Part shown: piece after piece, positions 25,881-37,798 of the stretch | Numbering within the stretch: position 1 is the stretch's first letter | How the letters are laid out: each line of letters opens with the position of its first letter | Assembly: GCF_013817345.1 (NCBI RefSeq) | Contig: NZ_JACDCW010000017.1 | Location: forward strand, 1 to 50,881 | DNA: 50,881 nt | Source: Methylibium sp. | GTDB taxonomy: Bacteria; Pseudomonadota; Gammaproteobacteria; Burkholderiales; Burkholderiaceae_C | Direction of reading: 5' to 3' | Notes under the pieces: generated by a model | What the model was told of the DNA's origin: nothing | The model's database searches: none | The model's input: the letters and a program-made list of their open reading frames with translations, nothing else | Made by a program: the position numbers and the translations under genes

Positions 25881-27160
25881 CCCTCCGCCGTCTCCTCGCC
25901 GGCCTGCTGCTGCTTGCCGCGCTGACTGTCGCCGCCGTGATCGGCCTGAACCGGCGCGGCGAGGCGCCGCTGCCGGCGCAAGCCGGCGTCTTCACCGCGA
26001 CGCCGGAGCAGCTCCAACGCGGCGCCTACCTCGCACTGGCCGGCAATTGCATGGGCTGCCACACGGCGCGCGGCGGGCCGCCTTACGCGGGCGGGCTGCC
26101 CATCGAGACGCCCTTCGGCAGCGTCCATGCCTCTAACCTCACGCCCGATGAAGCCACCGGCATCGGCGGCTGGTCGGCCGCCGAGTTCTGGCGTGCGATG
26201 CACAACGGCCGCTCCAAGGACGGCCAGCTGCTCTACCCGGCTTTTCCGTACCCGAGCTTCACGCTCGTCACGCGCGAGGACAGCGATGCGATCTACGCCT
26301 ACTTGCGCAGCCTGCCGCCGGTCAGCCAGGCGAACCGGCCGGAAGCGCTTCGCTTTCCCTACAACACCCAGGCTGCGCTCGCGGTGTGGCGCGCACTCTT
26401 CTTCGAGCCGGCCGAATTTCGTGCCGAGGCGACGCGAGATGCCGCGTGGAACCGCGGCGCCTATCTGGTGCGCGGCTTGGCGCATTGCAGTGCCTGCCAT
26501 TCGGCGCGCAACGCCTTCGGTGCCACCGACACGGCGCTCGAGTTCGGCGGCGGCTTGATGCCGTCGTCGCACTGGTACGCGCCGGCGTTGACGGCCGCCG
26601 ACGAGGCGGGCCTTGCGCAATGGAGCAGCGCCGAGGTGGTCCGGCTGCTGCGCACCGGCGTCGCCGAGGCAGGCTCGACCCTGGGGCCGATGGCCGAGGT
26701 CGTCTTTCGCAGCACGCAGTATTTGAGCGAGGCCGATCTGCAGGCCATGGCGGGGTTCTTGCGCACGCTGCCGCAGGAGCCCGCGCCCGGGGCCGCGCAA
26801 CGCCCGCGAGAGCCGCTAGTGCCCGCGCCGGCGTCTGCGCGCGGCGCGGCGATCTACACCGAGCACTGCGCGCAATGCCACGGAGATCAGGGCAAAGGCG
26901 GCCTCGGCGCGCCGCGCGCCCTGGCAGGCAACCGGGCCGTCACGCTGGACACCCCCGCTAACCTGATCCGCGTGCTGTTGCTCGGCGGCTATGTGCCGGC
27001 CACGGCCGGCAACCCGCGGCCGCATGGCATGCCGCCCTTCGTGCAGACGCTCAGCGACGAGGAGATCGCCGCGGTGCTCACCTACCTGCGCGGTGCCTGG
27101 GGTCACCAGGCGGCGCCGGTCTCGACGCTCGACGTGCTGCAGTCGCGGCAGGGGCCTTGA
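25877..27160 (+). CDS. Triheme c-type cytochrome, alcohol dehydrogenase cytochrome-subunit-like
   Basis: A 427-residue protein with an N-terminal membrane anchor or signal (about residues 5-24) and three haem c sites: C58-M-G-C61-H62, C204-S-A-C207-H208 and C331-A-Q-C334-H335. The arrangement and motifs such as GGLPIETPFGSVHASNLTPDEATGIGGWS in two parts match the cytochrome subunit (AdhB type) of membrane dehydrogenases that pass electrons to ubiquinone or a terminal oxidase. No dehydrogenase subunit is adjacent; the only partner is the overlapping diheme cytochrome, so the pair may serve a dehydrogenase encoded elsewhere or form an electron-transfer relay. Confidence 0.9.
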   Translation: MTLRRLLAGLLLLAALTVAAVIGLNRRGEAPLPAQAGVFTATPEQLQRGAYLALAGNCMGCHTARGGPPYAGGLPIETPFGSVHASNLTPDEATGIGGWSAAEFWRAMHNGRSKDGQLLYPAFPYPSFTLVTREDSDAIYAYLRSLPPVSQANRPEALRFPYNTQAALAVWRALFFEPAEFRAEATRDAAWNRGAYLVRGLAHCSACHSARNAFGATDTALEFGGGLMPSSHWYAPALTAADEAGLAQWSSAEVVRLLRTGVAEAGSTLGPMAEVVFRSTQYLSEADLQAMAGFLRTLPQEPAPGAAQRPREPLVPAPASARGAAIYTEHCAQCHGDQGKGGLGAPRALAGNRAVTLDTPANLIRVLLLGGYVPATAGNPRPHGMPPFVQTLSDEEIAAVLTYLRGAWGHQAAPVSTLDVLQSRQGP

Positions 27161-27163
27161 CGT

Positions 27164-28051
27164 TCAGGTGGCGCCGCCAAGCGCCTCCCCGAGTGCCGCA
27201 GCACCATCCCCGAAGGCGTAAGCGTCCGTGCCCAGACAGCCGTAGGTGACTGCATCGTGCAGGCGCACGCCGGCCACGCCCAGCACGCCGGCCACGCCGG
27301 GCGCACCTCGGCCGCCGGCGCCAGCCGCGATGTAGAAGGGCAGCCAGTGTTCGTCGCTCGGGTGCATGAGGGCGGCGTGCGGTGCGCGAGCGCGGTAGTC
27401 GAGCAGTGCATCGTGATCCCCCGCGGCCACGCGGTCGGCGACCCACTCGCGGAAGGCGCGGCTCTCGGCCATCTCGGCCGCGTCGGCGGCGGGCCGCGCA
27501 GCGGCGAAGATCAGGCCGAGGTTGTGCGTCGCGCTGCCCGAGCCGAGCACCAGCACGCCTTCGTGCAGCAGCGGCGCAAGCGCGGCGCCGAGCGCCCACT
27601 GCGCAGCCGGCGGCTGCCCGGGAGCCAAGGCGATCGGTAGCACGGGGATGTCGGCCTCGGGCCAGGCGAAGCGCAGCACCGACCAGATGCCGTGGTCCAG
27701 GCCGGCGTCGTCGCTTGCCGTCGACTCGATGCCGCCGCCGGCGAGCAGCCCCCGCACGCGCGGCGCCAGTTCGGGAGCGCCCGGCGGGCTGTACTGCAGC
27801 CGGTACAGCGCTTCCGGGAAGCCGCCGAAGTCGTGCACCGCGTGGTGGACGGCGCTGCCCAGCACCACCGGCGCACGCGCCGCGGTGTGCGGAGAAACCG
27901 CGACGATGGCGCGCGGCCGGCCGAAGCGCCGGTCGATGCCCCGACCCAGGCGTTGAAGGAAGGGTCCGGTCGTGCCCGGCTCCAGAGCCAACATCGGCGA
28001 GCCGTGAGAAACGAAGAGGGCGGGCAGGGGAGAGGCGGTCGTTTTGTCCAT
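27164..28051 (-). CDS. ygiD: LigB/DODA-type extradiol dioxygenase (YgiD-like)
   Basis: A 295-residue class III extradiol ring-cleavage dioxygenase of the DODA group. Motifs with the expected metal and catalytic His are PALFVSHGSPMLAL, VSPHTAA, HHAVHDFGGFPEALY, VLGSGSATHNLG and HPSDEHWLPFYIAAG. The E. coli relative YgiD opens the ring of L-DOPA, but natural substrates are mostly unknown. ATG at 28051 gives the family length; the open frame continues upstream without similarity. A 16-base direct repeat near the C-terminus adds a duplicated Gly-Val-Ala-rich segment. The stop is 3 bases from the end of the triheme cytochrome gene (convergent). Confidence 0.88.
   Translation of the reverse strand: MDKTTASPLPALFVSHGSPMLALEPGTTGPFLQRLGRGIDRRFGRPRAIVAVSPHTAARAPVVLGSAVHHAVHDFGGFPEALYRLQYSPPGAPELAPRVRGLLAGGGIESTASDDAGLDHGIWSVLRFAWPEADIPVLPIALAPGQPPAAQWALGAALAPLLHEGVLVLGSGSATHNLGLIFAAARPAADAAEMAESRAFREWVADRVAAGDHDALLDYRARAPHAALMHPSDEHWLPFYIAAGAGGRGAPGVAGVLGVAGVRLHDAVTYGCLGTDAYAFGDGAAALGEALGGAT
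27265..27298. repeat. 16-bp direct repeat inside the ygiD-like gene
   Basis: GCACGCCGGCCACGCC occurs at 27265-27280 and again at 27283-27298, period 18. On the coding strand it gives the duplicated GVAGVL / GVAGVR segment near the protein C-terminus, an in-frame insertion-type duplication. Confidence 0.8.
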
Positions 28052-28253
28052 GCCCGATTGCACCAGCCACCGACGCCGCGCGGACCGAGTGCTTTTGCAC
28101 GCAGCGTTGCACGTCGTCGAAACAAGCCGGCGACACGCGGCACGCGGCACGCGGTGACCGCGCATCGACGCCATGCCGGCCTTCATGCCCCCGGTTCCCC
28201 CTGCCTTGGGCGCACTGCGCTACCGTGCGCGCTGTCCTCACCGCCCGCCCCGC

Positions 28254-30845
28254 ATGAAACCGACCCCGCCTGCTGCGTTCGTGTCGCAGCCCCCGAGCCT
28301 GTGGGCGCTGGCGCGCCGCCAGCTCGTGCGCGATTTCCGCGCCGGCGAGTTGCGCCTGCTCGTGGTGGCCGTGATGCTGGCCGTGGCCGCGCTCACGGCC
28401 GTGGGTTTCTTCGCCGATCGCCTGAACAACGGCCTGGCGCGCGACGCGCGTTCGCTGCTGGGCGGCGACGCCATCGTCTCCAGCGACCAGCCGCCGCCCG
28501 CGCCGCTGGCCGAGCGGGCGCTCGAGCAGGGGCTGGCGGTGGCCAGCACGGTAAGCTTTCCGAGCATGGGCCGCGCCAGCGAGGCGCGCGGCGGCGCCTC
28601 GCGGCTGGTGGCCGTCAAGGCGGTGAGCGCGGGCTATCCGCTGCGCGGGCGCATGCAGATCGCCGACGCGCCGGATGCGCCCGGGCGTGACGCCGCGTCG
28701 GTGCCGGCGCGCGGCACGGTCTGGGTCGACGCCGCCATCCTCGATTCCCTGGGCCTGAAGGTCGGCGACGAGCTGCTGCTGGGCGATGCCGGCCTGAAGA
28801 TCGCCGCCGTGATCCTTGTCGAGCCCGATCGCGGCGCCGGCTTCATGAGCTTCGCGCCGCGCGCGCTGCTGAACGAGGCCGACCTGCCAGCCACCGGCCT
28901 GGTGCAGCCGGCCAGCCGCATGACCTACCGCCTCGCCGTCGCCGGGCAGGGCAGCAGCGGCGACAGCGCGGTGCGCGACTTCGTGGCCTGGGCGCAAACG
29001 CGGATCGAGGCGCAGCGCTGGCGCGGCGTGCGCGTGGAATCGCTGGAAAGCGGCCGCCCCGAAATGCAGCAGACGCTGGACCGCGCGGCGCGCTTCCTCA
29101 ATCTCGTGGCCCTGCTGGCCGCGCTGCTGGCCGCCGTGGCGGTGGCCATCGCGGCGCGCGACTTCGCCAGCCGCCACCTTGACGACTGCGCCATGCTGCG
29201 CGTGCTCGGCCAGTCGCAGCGCCGCATCGCCGGGGCCTACACGATCGAGTTCGCTGCGGTCGGCCTCATCGCCAGTGCGCTCGGCGTGCTGCTCGGTCTG
29301 GCCGTGCATTTCGTGTTCGTGGCGCTGTTGGCCGGCCTGGTCGACGCGGCGCTGCCCGCGCCCGGCGCCTGGCCGGCGCTGTTCGGCCTGGGCGTGGGGC
29401 TGACGCTGCTGCTCGGCTTCGGCCTGCCGCCGGTGTTGCAGCTGGCCCAGGTGCCGCCGCTGCGCGTGATCCGCCGCGACCTGGGCGAGCTCAAGCCCGC
29501 GTCGCTCGGCGTGCTGATCGCCGGCTCGGTCGGCTTCGCGGCGCTGCTGCTGGCGGTGGCCTCGGACCTCAAGCTCGGCCTCATCACCGTCGGCGGCTTC
29601 GCGGGGGCGGTGGCAGTGTTCGCGCTGCTGTCGTGGCTGGCGGTGCAGGCGCTGCGGCGGCTGGTGCCGGGGGACTGGTTCGGCACGCGCGCGCCCCGCT
29701 GGCTGGTGCTGGCCACGCGCCAGGTGGCGGCGCGGCCGGGCTTCGCGGTGCTGCAGGCCAGCAGCCTGAGCGTCGGCCTGCTGGCCCTTGTGCTGCTGGT
29801 GCTGCTGCGTACCGACCTGATCGGCAGCTGGCGCGCGGCCACGCCGCCCGACGCGCCGAACCGCTTCGTCATCAACGTGCAGCCCGACCAGGGCGCCGCT
29901 TTCCAGCAGCAACTGCGCGGGGCCGGCGTCGCCGATTACGACTGGTACCCGATGATCCGCGGCCGGCTGGTTGCCATCAACGGCCGGCCGATCGCGCCCG
30001 ACGACTACGCCGACGTGCGCGCCCAGCGCCTGGTCGAGCGCGAGTTCAACTTGAGCCACGCCGCTGAATTGCCCGGCCACAACGAGGTGGCGGCGGGCCG
30101 CTGGCAGCCGGACGAGGCCGGTGCCATCAGCGTGGAGGACGGCCTGGCCGAGACGCTGGGCGTGGGCATCGGCGACACGCTGCGCTTCGACATTGCGGGC
30201 AGCCTGCAGGAGGGCCGCATCACCAGCCTGCGCAGGGTCGACTGGGGCTCGATGCGGGTCAATTTCTTCGTCATGTTCCCGACCCGCGATCTGCCCGGCG
30301 ACCTGCCGGTGACTTACATCGCCGCCTTCCGCGCGCCGCCGGCCGTGCCGGGCGAGCCCGGTTTCGACAATGCGCTGGCGCGCGCCTTTCCCAACATCAC
30401 CAACGTCGATGTGTCGGCCTCCATTGCCCAGGTGCAGCGCGTGCTCGACCAGGTGATCCGCGCGGTCGAGTTCCTGTTCGGCTTCACCCTGGCCACCGGC
30501 CTGGTGGTGCTGTTCGCTGCCGTCACCGCCACGCGCGAGCAGCGTGCCCGCGAGTTCGCGGTGATGCGCGCGCTCGGCGCGGGCAGCCGGCTGCTCGGCC
30601 AGGTGCAGCGCGCGGAACTGCTCGGCGTCGGCGCTCTGGCCGGCGTGCTGGCCTCGCTGGCCGCAATGGCGGTGGGCTGGGCGCTGGCCCGCTACGCCTT
30701 CGAGTTCAGTTGGGGCGCGCCGTGGTGGGTGCCGTTGGCCGGCGGCGGCGCAGGCGCGCTGCTGGCGCTGGCCGCAGGCTGGTGGGGCCTGCGCGAGGTG
30801 CTGGCCCGGCCGGTGGTCGAAACCTTGCGGCGGGCCGCGCTGTGA
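28254..30845 (+). CDS. ybbP: FtsX-like ABC transporter permease (YbbP type)
   Basis: An 863-residue membrane protein with two FtsX-type permease repeats. TM segments are at about residues 36-55, 280-300, 325-360, 370-395, 420-440 and three or four more in the C-terminal third (for example FLFGFTLATGLVVLFAAVTA), with large periplasmic domains between. LRVLGQSQRRIAGAYTIEF and MRALGAGSRLLGQVQRAELL are the coupling-helix motifs before the permease cores. The closest named relative is YbbP, partner of the ATPase YbbA, of the MacB/LolE-like type VII ABC class. No ATPase gene is adjacent. ATG at 28254 is preferred; 27 more in-frame codons upstream lack similarity. DUF2254 follows by 10 bases. Confidence 0.88.
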   Translation: MKPTPPAAFVSQPPSLWALARRQLVRDFRAGELRLLVVAVMLAVAALTAVGFFADRLNNGLARDARSLLGGDAIVSSDQPPPAPLAERALEQGLAVASTVSFPSMGRASEARGGASRLVAVKAVSAGYPLRGRMQIADAPDAPGRDAASVPARGTVWVDAAILDSLGLKVGDELLLGDAGLKIAAVILVEPDRGAGFMSFAPRALLNEADLPATGLVQPASRMTYRLAVAGQGSSGDSAVRDFVAWAQTRIEAQRWRGVRVESLESGRPEMQQTLDRAARFLNLVALLAALLAAVAVAIAARDFASRHLDDCAMLRVLGQSQRRIAGAYTIEFAAVGLIASALGVLLGLAVHFVFVALLAGLVDAALPAPGAWPALFGLGVGLTLLLGFGLPPVLQLAQVPPLRVIRRDLGELKPASLGVLIAGSVGFAALLLAVASDLKLGLITVGGFAGAVAVFALLSWLAVQALRRLVPGDWFGTRAPRWLVLATRQVAARPGFAVLQASSLSVGLLALVLLVLLRTDLIGSWRAATPPDAPNRFVINVQPDQGAAFQQQLRGAGVADYDWYPMIRGRLVAINGRPIAPDDYADVRAQRLVEREFNLSHAAELPGHNEVAAGRWQPDEAGAISVEDGLAETLGVGIGDTLRFDIAGSLQEGRITSLRRVDWGSMRVNFFVMFPTRDLPGDLPVTYIAAFRAPPAVPGEPGFDNALARAFPNITNVDVSASIAQVQRVLDQVIRAVEFLFGFTLATGLVVLFAAVTATREQRAREFAVMRALGAGSRLLGQVQRAELLGVGALAGVLASLAAMAVGWALARYAFEFSWGAPWWVPLAGGGAGALLALAAGWWGLREVLARPVVETLRRAAL

Positions 30846-30855
30846 GGGAGCGCAC

Positions 30856-32178
30856 ATGACCCGCCTGCGCCAGCTCTGGTACGACGTGCGCTCGAGCTTC
30901 TGGTTCCTGCCGGCGTTCATGTTCACCGGCGCGATCGCGCTGGCATTGCTGCTCATCGACATCGACACGCGGCTTGCCGGCGACATGTTCTCGAACTGGC
31001 CGCGCCTTTTCGGCGCAGGCGCCGAGGGCGCGCGCGGGCTGCTCGAGGCGATCGCCGGATCGATGATTTCGGTGGCCGGCGTGGTGTTCTCGATCACGCT
31101 GGTGGCGTTGTCGCTGGCGTCCAGCCAGTACACCTCGCGCGTGCTGCGTCATTTCATGCGCGACCCGGCCAACCAGTTCGTGCTCGGCAGCTTCGTGGGC
31201 ATCTTCGCCTACTGCCTGATCGTGCTGCGCACCATCCGGGGCTCGGACGAAGGCAGTTTCGTGCCGGCGCTCGCCGTGCTGGTCGGCCTGCTGCTCGGCC
31301 TGGTCGGCATCGCGGTGCTGGTGTTCTTCATCCACCACATCTCAGTGTCGATCCAGGCTTCGCAGATCCTCGCCACCGTCGCAGACGAAACCCTGCGCGT
31401 GATCGACAAGCTCTTTCCCGCCGACGCCGGCCCTGCTGCCGATGACACCGACGAGCCCATGCCGGCGGCAGCGCCCGGGCAACGCTGGCACCCGGTGTCG
31501 GCCGAGCGCAGCGGCTACATCGAGCAGGTCGATGTGGAGGCCCTGCTCGTTTTCGCCGTCGGCCACGGTGCCGTGCTGCGTCTGGAGCGTCGCATCGGCG
31601 ATTTCGTGGTCGAGGGCGCCGCCTTTGCGGGCGTGCTTTCTGCCAAGCCGCCGACCGAGGCCGACGCTGCGCGGTTGCGCGCCGCGCTGAGCGTCGGGCG
31701 CACGCGCTCGCTCGACCAGGACGTGGCTTTCGGCATCCGGCAACTGGCCGACGTGGCGCTCAAGGCCTTGTCGCCCGGCATCAACGACAGCACGACCGCC
31801 GAGATGTGCCTGGACAGGCTGGGCGCCCTCCTGCTGCGGCTGGCCGACCGGTCCATTCGGGCGCGCAGGCACGGCGCCGACGGCCGGCTGCGGCTGGTCG
31901 ACTGCGGTCCGAGCTACGAGGCCCTGGCGAACGAAGCGCTGGACTCGGTGCGCCAGAACGCCGCGGGCAACGTGTCGGTGCTGGCGCGCCTGTTCGTGGT
32001 GCTGCGCCTGGTGGGAGCGCACACGCGCCTGCCCGCCCGGCGACGGGTGCTTCTCGCCCATGCGCAGGCGGCGGCCGAGCTGGCCCGGCGCAGCGTCGAG
32101 GCGCCGCGTGACCGCGAGCGGCTCGACGCGCTGGCCGCGCAGCTTGTCTCGGAACTGAGTGCGCCGGCGCTGGACTGA
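30856..32178 (+). CDS. DUF2254 membrane protein
   Basis: A 440-residue protein with four membrane segments in its first 165 residues (about 15-37, 69-90, 108-127 and 135-162) and a soluble C-terminal half. The sequence SMISVAGVVFSITLVALSLASSQ and RDPANQFVLGSFVGIFAYCL (both parts of the N-terminal half) are the DUF2254 signature; VALKALSPGINDSTTA is the conserved element of the soluble part. The function is unknown. It starts 10 bases after the permease gene, with GGAG before the ATG, so the two are likely cotranscribed. Confidence 0.88.
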   Translation: MTRLRQLWYDVRSSFWFLPAFMFTGAIALALLLIDIDTRLAGDMFSNWPRLFGAGAEGARGLLEAIAGSMISVAGVVFSITLVALSLASSQYTSRVLRHFMRDPANQFVLGSFVGIFAYCLIVLRTIRGSDEGSFVPALAVLVGLLLGLVGIAVLVFFIHHISVSIQASQILATVADETLRVIDKLFPADAGPAADDTDEPMPAAAPGQRWHPVSAERSGYIEQVDVEALLVFAVGHGAVLRLERRIGDFVVEGAAFAGVLSAKPPTEADAARLRAALSVGRTRSLDQDVAFGIRQLADVALKALSPGINDSTTAEMCLDRLGALLLRLADRSIRARRHGADGRLRLVDCGPSYEALANEALDSVRQNAAGNVSVLARLFVVLRLVGAHTRLPARRRVLLAHAQAAAELARRSVEAPRDRERLDALAAQLVSELSAPALD

Positions 32179-32479
32179 GCGCCTCTACGCCGAGCTGAGC
32201 GCCCCTGCGCTTGCCGCGACGCCGACGCCCGCATCCGCGCTCCACGGATGGGCCCTGCGGGGTCCGTCCGGCTGTCGTGCCGCCTGATCGGGGCCGCGCG
32301 GTGTGACCGATTGTGCGAAGCGCCCCGCCGTTCCGGCCCGCCGGCCCGTTGGCGCTGCGGATGCCGGCCGATATCCCCTATCCTCCCGACCGGCGCCGTC
32401 CGCTGGCGCGAAGACCCCCGCCTTGCACGATGCCCCGCCTTCATCCGCCGCTCTCGGAGCGCCGGCCGTTGCCTTCCCG
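32179..32479. other. Intergenic region before the signalling block
   Basis: About 300 bases between the DUF2254 and hybrid kinase genes. The kinase frame is open back to GTG 32303, but this part is low-complexity with no similarity. I see no RNA gene or clear terminator. TATCCCCTATCC near 32370 is the only AT-containing element and might hold a promoter. Confidence 0.4.
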
Positions 32480-35479
<3,000 letters not shown>

Positions 35480-35535
35480 AGACGCCGGCCCGGCGAACAG
35501 ACGAACGCTTCGCGAACGATCCGAAACCCGACACC

Positions 35536-37785
35536 ATGACCCCGCGCGCAGACCCCGCCGCCGACGACCCGCTCGAGCGCCCGCGCGTCCTGCTGGTCGA
35601 TGACGACGAGGTCAATCTGCTGCTCACCTCGATCGCGCTGCGCGAGCGCGGCTTCGCGATCACCGAAACCACCAGCGGCGAGCGCGCCATCCGCATGCTG
35701 GCCGACTGGTCGCCGGACGTGATCGTGCTCGACGCCCTGATGCCGGGGCTGGACGGTTTTGCGACCTGCCGCGAACTGCGCGTGCTGCCCGGCTTCGAAT
35801 CGATGCCGGTGCTCATGCTCACCGGCCTGGACGACGACGCCTCGATCACGCGCGCCTACGAGGCCGGCGCCACCGACTTCTTCGTCAAGTCCACGCAGTG
35901 GAGCCTGCTCGCTGGCCGGCTGCGCTACCTGCTGCGCTCTTCGCGCACACGCCTGGAACTCGAGCGCAGCAAGAGCAAACTGGCTCGCGCGCAGGATCTG
36001 GCGCGCATGGGCAGCTTCGACTGGCGGCGCGAGCGCGGTGGGCAGCTGATGTTTGCCGTCGAAGGCCTGCGCGTTTTCGGCTTGCCGCCGGGCCACCGGC
36101 TGTCGCTGCGCGCAGTCGTGCGCATGGTCGGCCAGGACGAACGGCGCAGCGTGATGTCGCTGCTGCGCGAAACCCTCAAGCGCAGCACCGTGCTGGCCAC
36201 CGACATCCCGGTTCACCTGCCCGGCAACCGCCAGCGCACGGTGCACATCGAGGCCGAGCCCGAGTTCAACGAGCAAGGCGCCTTGATCGGCTACACCGGC
36301 ATCGTGCAGGACGTGACCGACCGCCGCGTCGCCGAAGACAAGATCCGCCACCTCGCCAACTTCGACGCGCTCACCGGCCTGCCCAACCGTCGCCAGCTCA
36401 TCGGCCGCGCCGAGCGCGCGATGGAGCAGGCCAAACGGCTGAACCACCAGGTCGGCCTGTTGCTGATCGACCTGGACCGCTTCAAGGTCATCAACGACAC
36501 GCTCGGCCACGGCGCCGGCGACGAGCTGCTGATGGAAGTGGCCCGCCGGCTGCGCTCCTGCGTGCGCCATTCCGACCAGGTGGTCGATTCCACGATCGAT
36601 GCCCTGGGCATGCGTGCGCACCGCTCGCTCGAAGCCGTGGGCCGGCTGGGCGGCGACGAGTTCGTCGCGCTCCTGCCCGAGGTGACCTGCGACCAGGACG
36701 CCGAGCGCGTGGCGCTGCGCATCCTGGAAGTGATGCGCGAGCCCATCTTCGTCGGCGGCCAGGAATGCTTCGTCACCGCCAGCGTCGGCGTGGCGCTCTT
36801 TCCGCGCGACGGCGCCTCGGTGGCCGACGTGCTGCGCAACGCCGACGTGGCGATGTACGCGGCGAAGGCGGCCGGCCGCAATGCGTCTTCGTTGTACCGC
36901 CCCCATTTGGCTGGCGAAGGCCGCGAGCGCCTGGAACTGGAGAGCGCCTTGCACAAGGCCATCGAGCGCGGCGAACTGGTGCTGCACTACCAGCCCAAGA
37001 TCGACGTGCGCTCGGCGCGCATGATCGGCGCCGAGGCGCTGATGCGCTGGAAGCGCGGCGATAAGCTGGTGCCGCCGGGCGACTTCATCCCGATGGCCGA
37101 GGAAACCGGCCTCATCGTGCCGATGAGCGAATGGGCCATCCGCGAAGCGACGCGCCAGGCGGCGCTGTGGCAGCAGCACGGCTTCGAGACCAAGGTCGCC
37201 GTCAACCTGCCCAGCCGCCTGTTCGAGCGCACCGACCTCGTCGCGCACATTCAGCAGGCCGCGGCGATGCACAGCGTGTCACACCGCTGCATCGAATTCG
37301 AGATCACCGAAACGGGCCTCATGAAAGACCTGCAGAACGTGATTCCCGCGCTGCACCGGCTCAACGAGATCGGCGTCGAGATTTCGATCGACGATTTCGG
37401 CACCGGCTATTCCTCGTTGGCCTACCTGACCACGCTGCCGATCTCCGAACTCAAGATCGACCGCAGCTTCGTGCGCGACCTCGGCGTCACCTTGCAGAGC
37501 TCGGCCGTGGTCACCGCCATCATCGCGCTGGCCCGGTCGCTCGGCATTCGCGTCATCGCCGAGGGTGTGGAGAACCTGCGCCAGATGGAGGTGCTGCACC
37601 GCCTGGGCTGCAGCACCATGCAGGGCTTCCTGTTCAGCAAGGCGCTGCCTCCCGACGAACTGGAGCAGTGGCTCAAGCAGACCGTGCTGCCGCGCAAGGC
37701 GCCGTGGATCGGCCAGGTCGAAGAGGCCGAGCCGGTGGCACTGCGCGGGCCGCGCTCGCTGCCCGGCTTGCCGCCGGCACGCTGA
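35536..37785 (+). CDS. Response regulator with PAS, GGDEF and EAL domains
   Basis: A 749-residue cytoplasmic regulator. The REC domain has Asp66 in VIVLDALMPG with acidic VDDDE at 21-25 and Lys118. A PAS domain spans about 150-262. The GGDEF domain has the intact motif GGDEF at 372-376, and the EAL domain has EAL at 500-502 with DDFGTGYSSL later. Both c-di-GMP synthesis and hydrolysis are thus possible. An insertion of about 20 residues (about 349-368) separates the RxxD inhibitory site (R344-H-S-D347) from GGDEF; normally only a few residues lie between. The upstream HPt-bearing kinase is the likely phosphodonor. Confidence 0.93.
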   Translation: MTPRADPAADDPLERPRVLLVDDDEVNLLLTSIALRERGFAITETTSGERAIRMLADWSPDVIVLDALMPGLDGFATCRELRVLPGFESMPVLMLTGLDDDASITRAYEAGATDFFVKSTQWSLLAGRLRYLLRSSRTRLELERSKSKLARAQDLARMGSFDWRRERGGQLMFAVEGLRVFGLPPGHRLSLRAVVRMVGQDERRSVMSLLRETLKRSTVLATDIPVHLPGNRQRTVHIEAEPEFNEQGALIGYTGIVQDVTDRRVAEDKIRHLANFDALTGLPNRRQLIGRAERAMEQAKRLNHQVGLLLIDLDRFKVINDTLGHGAGDELLMEVARRLRSCVRHSDQVVDSTIDALGMRAHRSLEAVGRLGGDEFVALLPEVTCDQDAERVALRILEVMREPIFVGGQECFVTASVGVALFPRDGASVADVLRNADVAMYAAKAAGRNASSLYRPHLAGEGRERLELESALHKAIERGELVLHYQPKIDVRSARMIGAEALMRWKRGDKLVPPGDFIPMAEETGLIVPMSEWAIREATRQAALWQQHGFETKVAVNLPSRLFERTDLVAHIQQAAAMHSVSHRCIEFEITETGLMKDLQNVIPALHRLNEIGVEISIDDFGTGYSSLAYLTTLPISELKIDRSFVRDLGVTLQSSAVVTAIIALARSLGIRVIAEGVENLRQMEVLHRLGCSTMQGFLFSKALPPDELEQWLKQTVLPRKAPWIGQVEEAEPVALRGPRSLPGLPPAR

Positions 37786-37798
37786 GGCGAAGCGCAAG

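Noticed and set aside
27078..31133. A reverse-strand frame of 1,351 codons opposite the permease gene
   Set aside because: It is antisense to two well-supported genes, is full of His, Gln, Arg and Gly, and has no recognisable domain.
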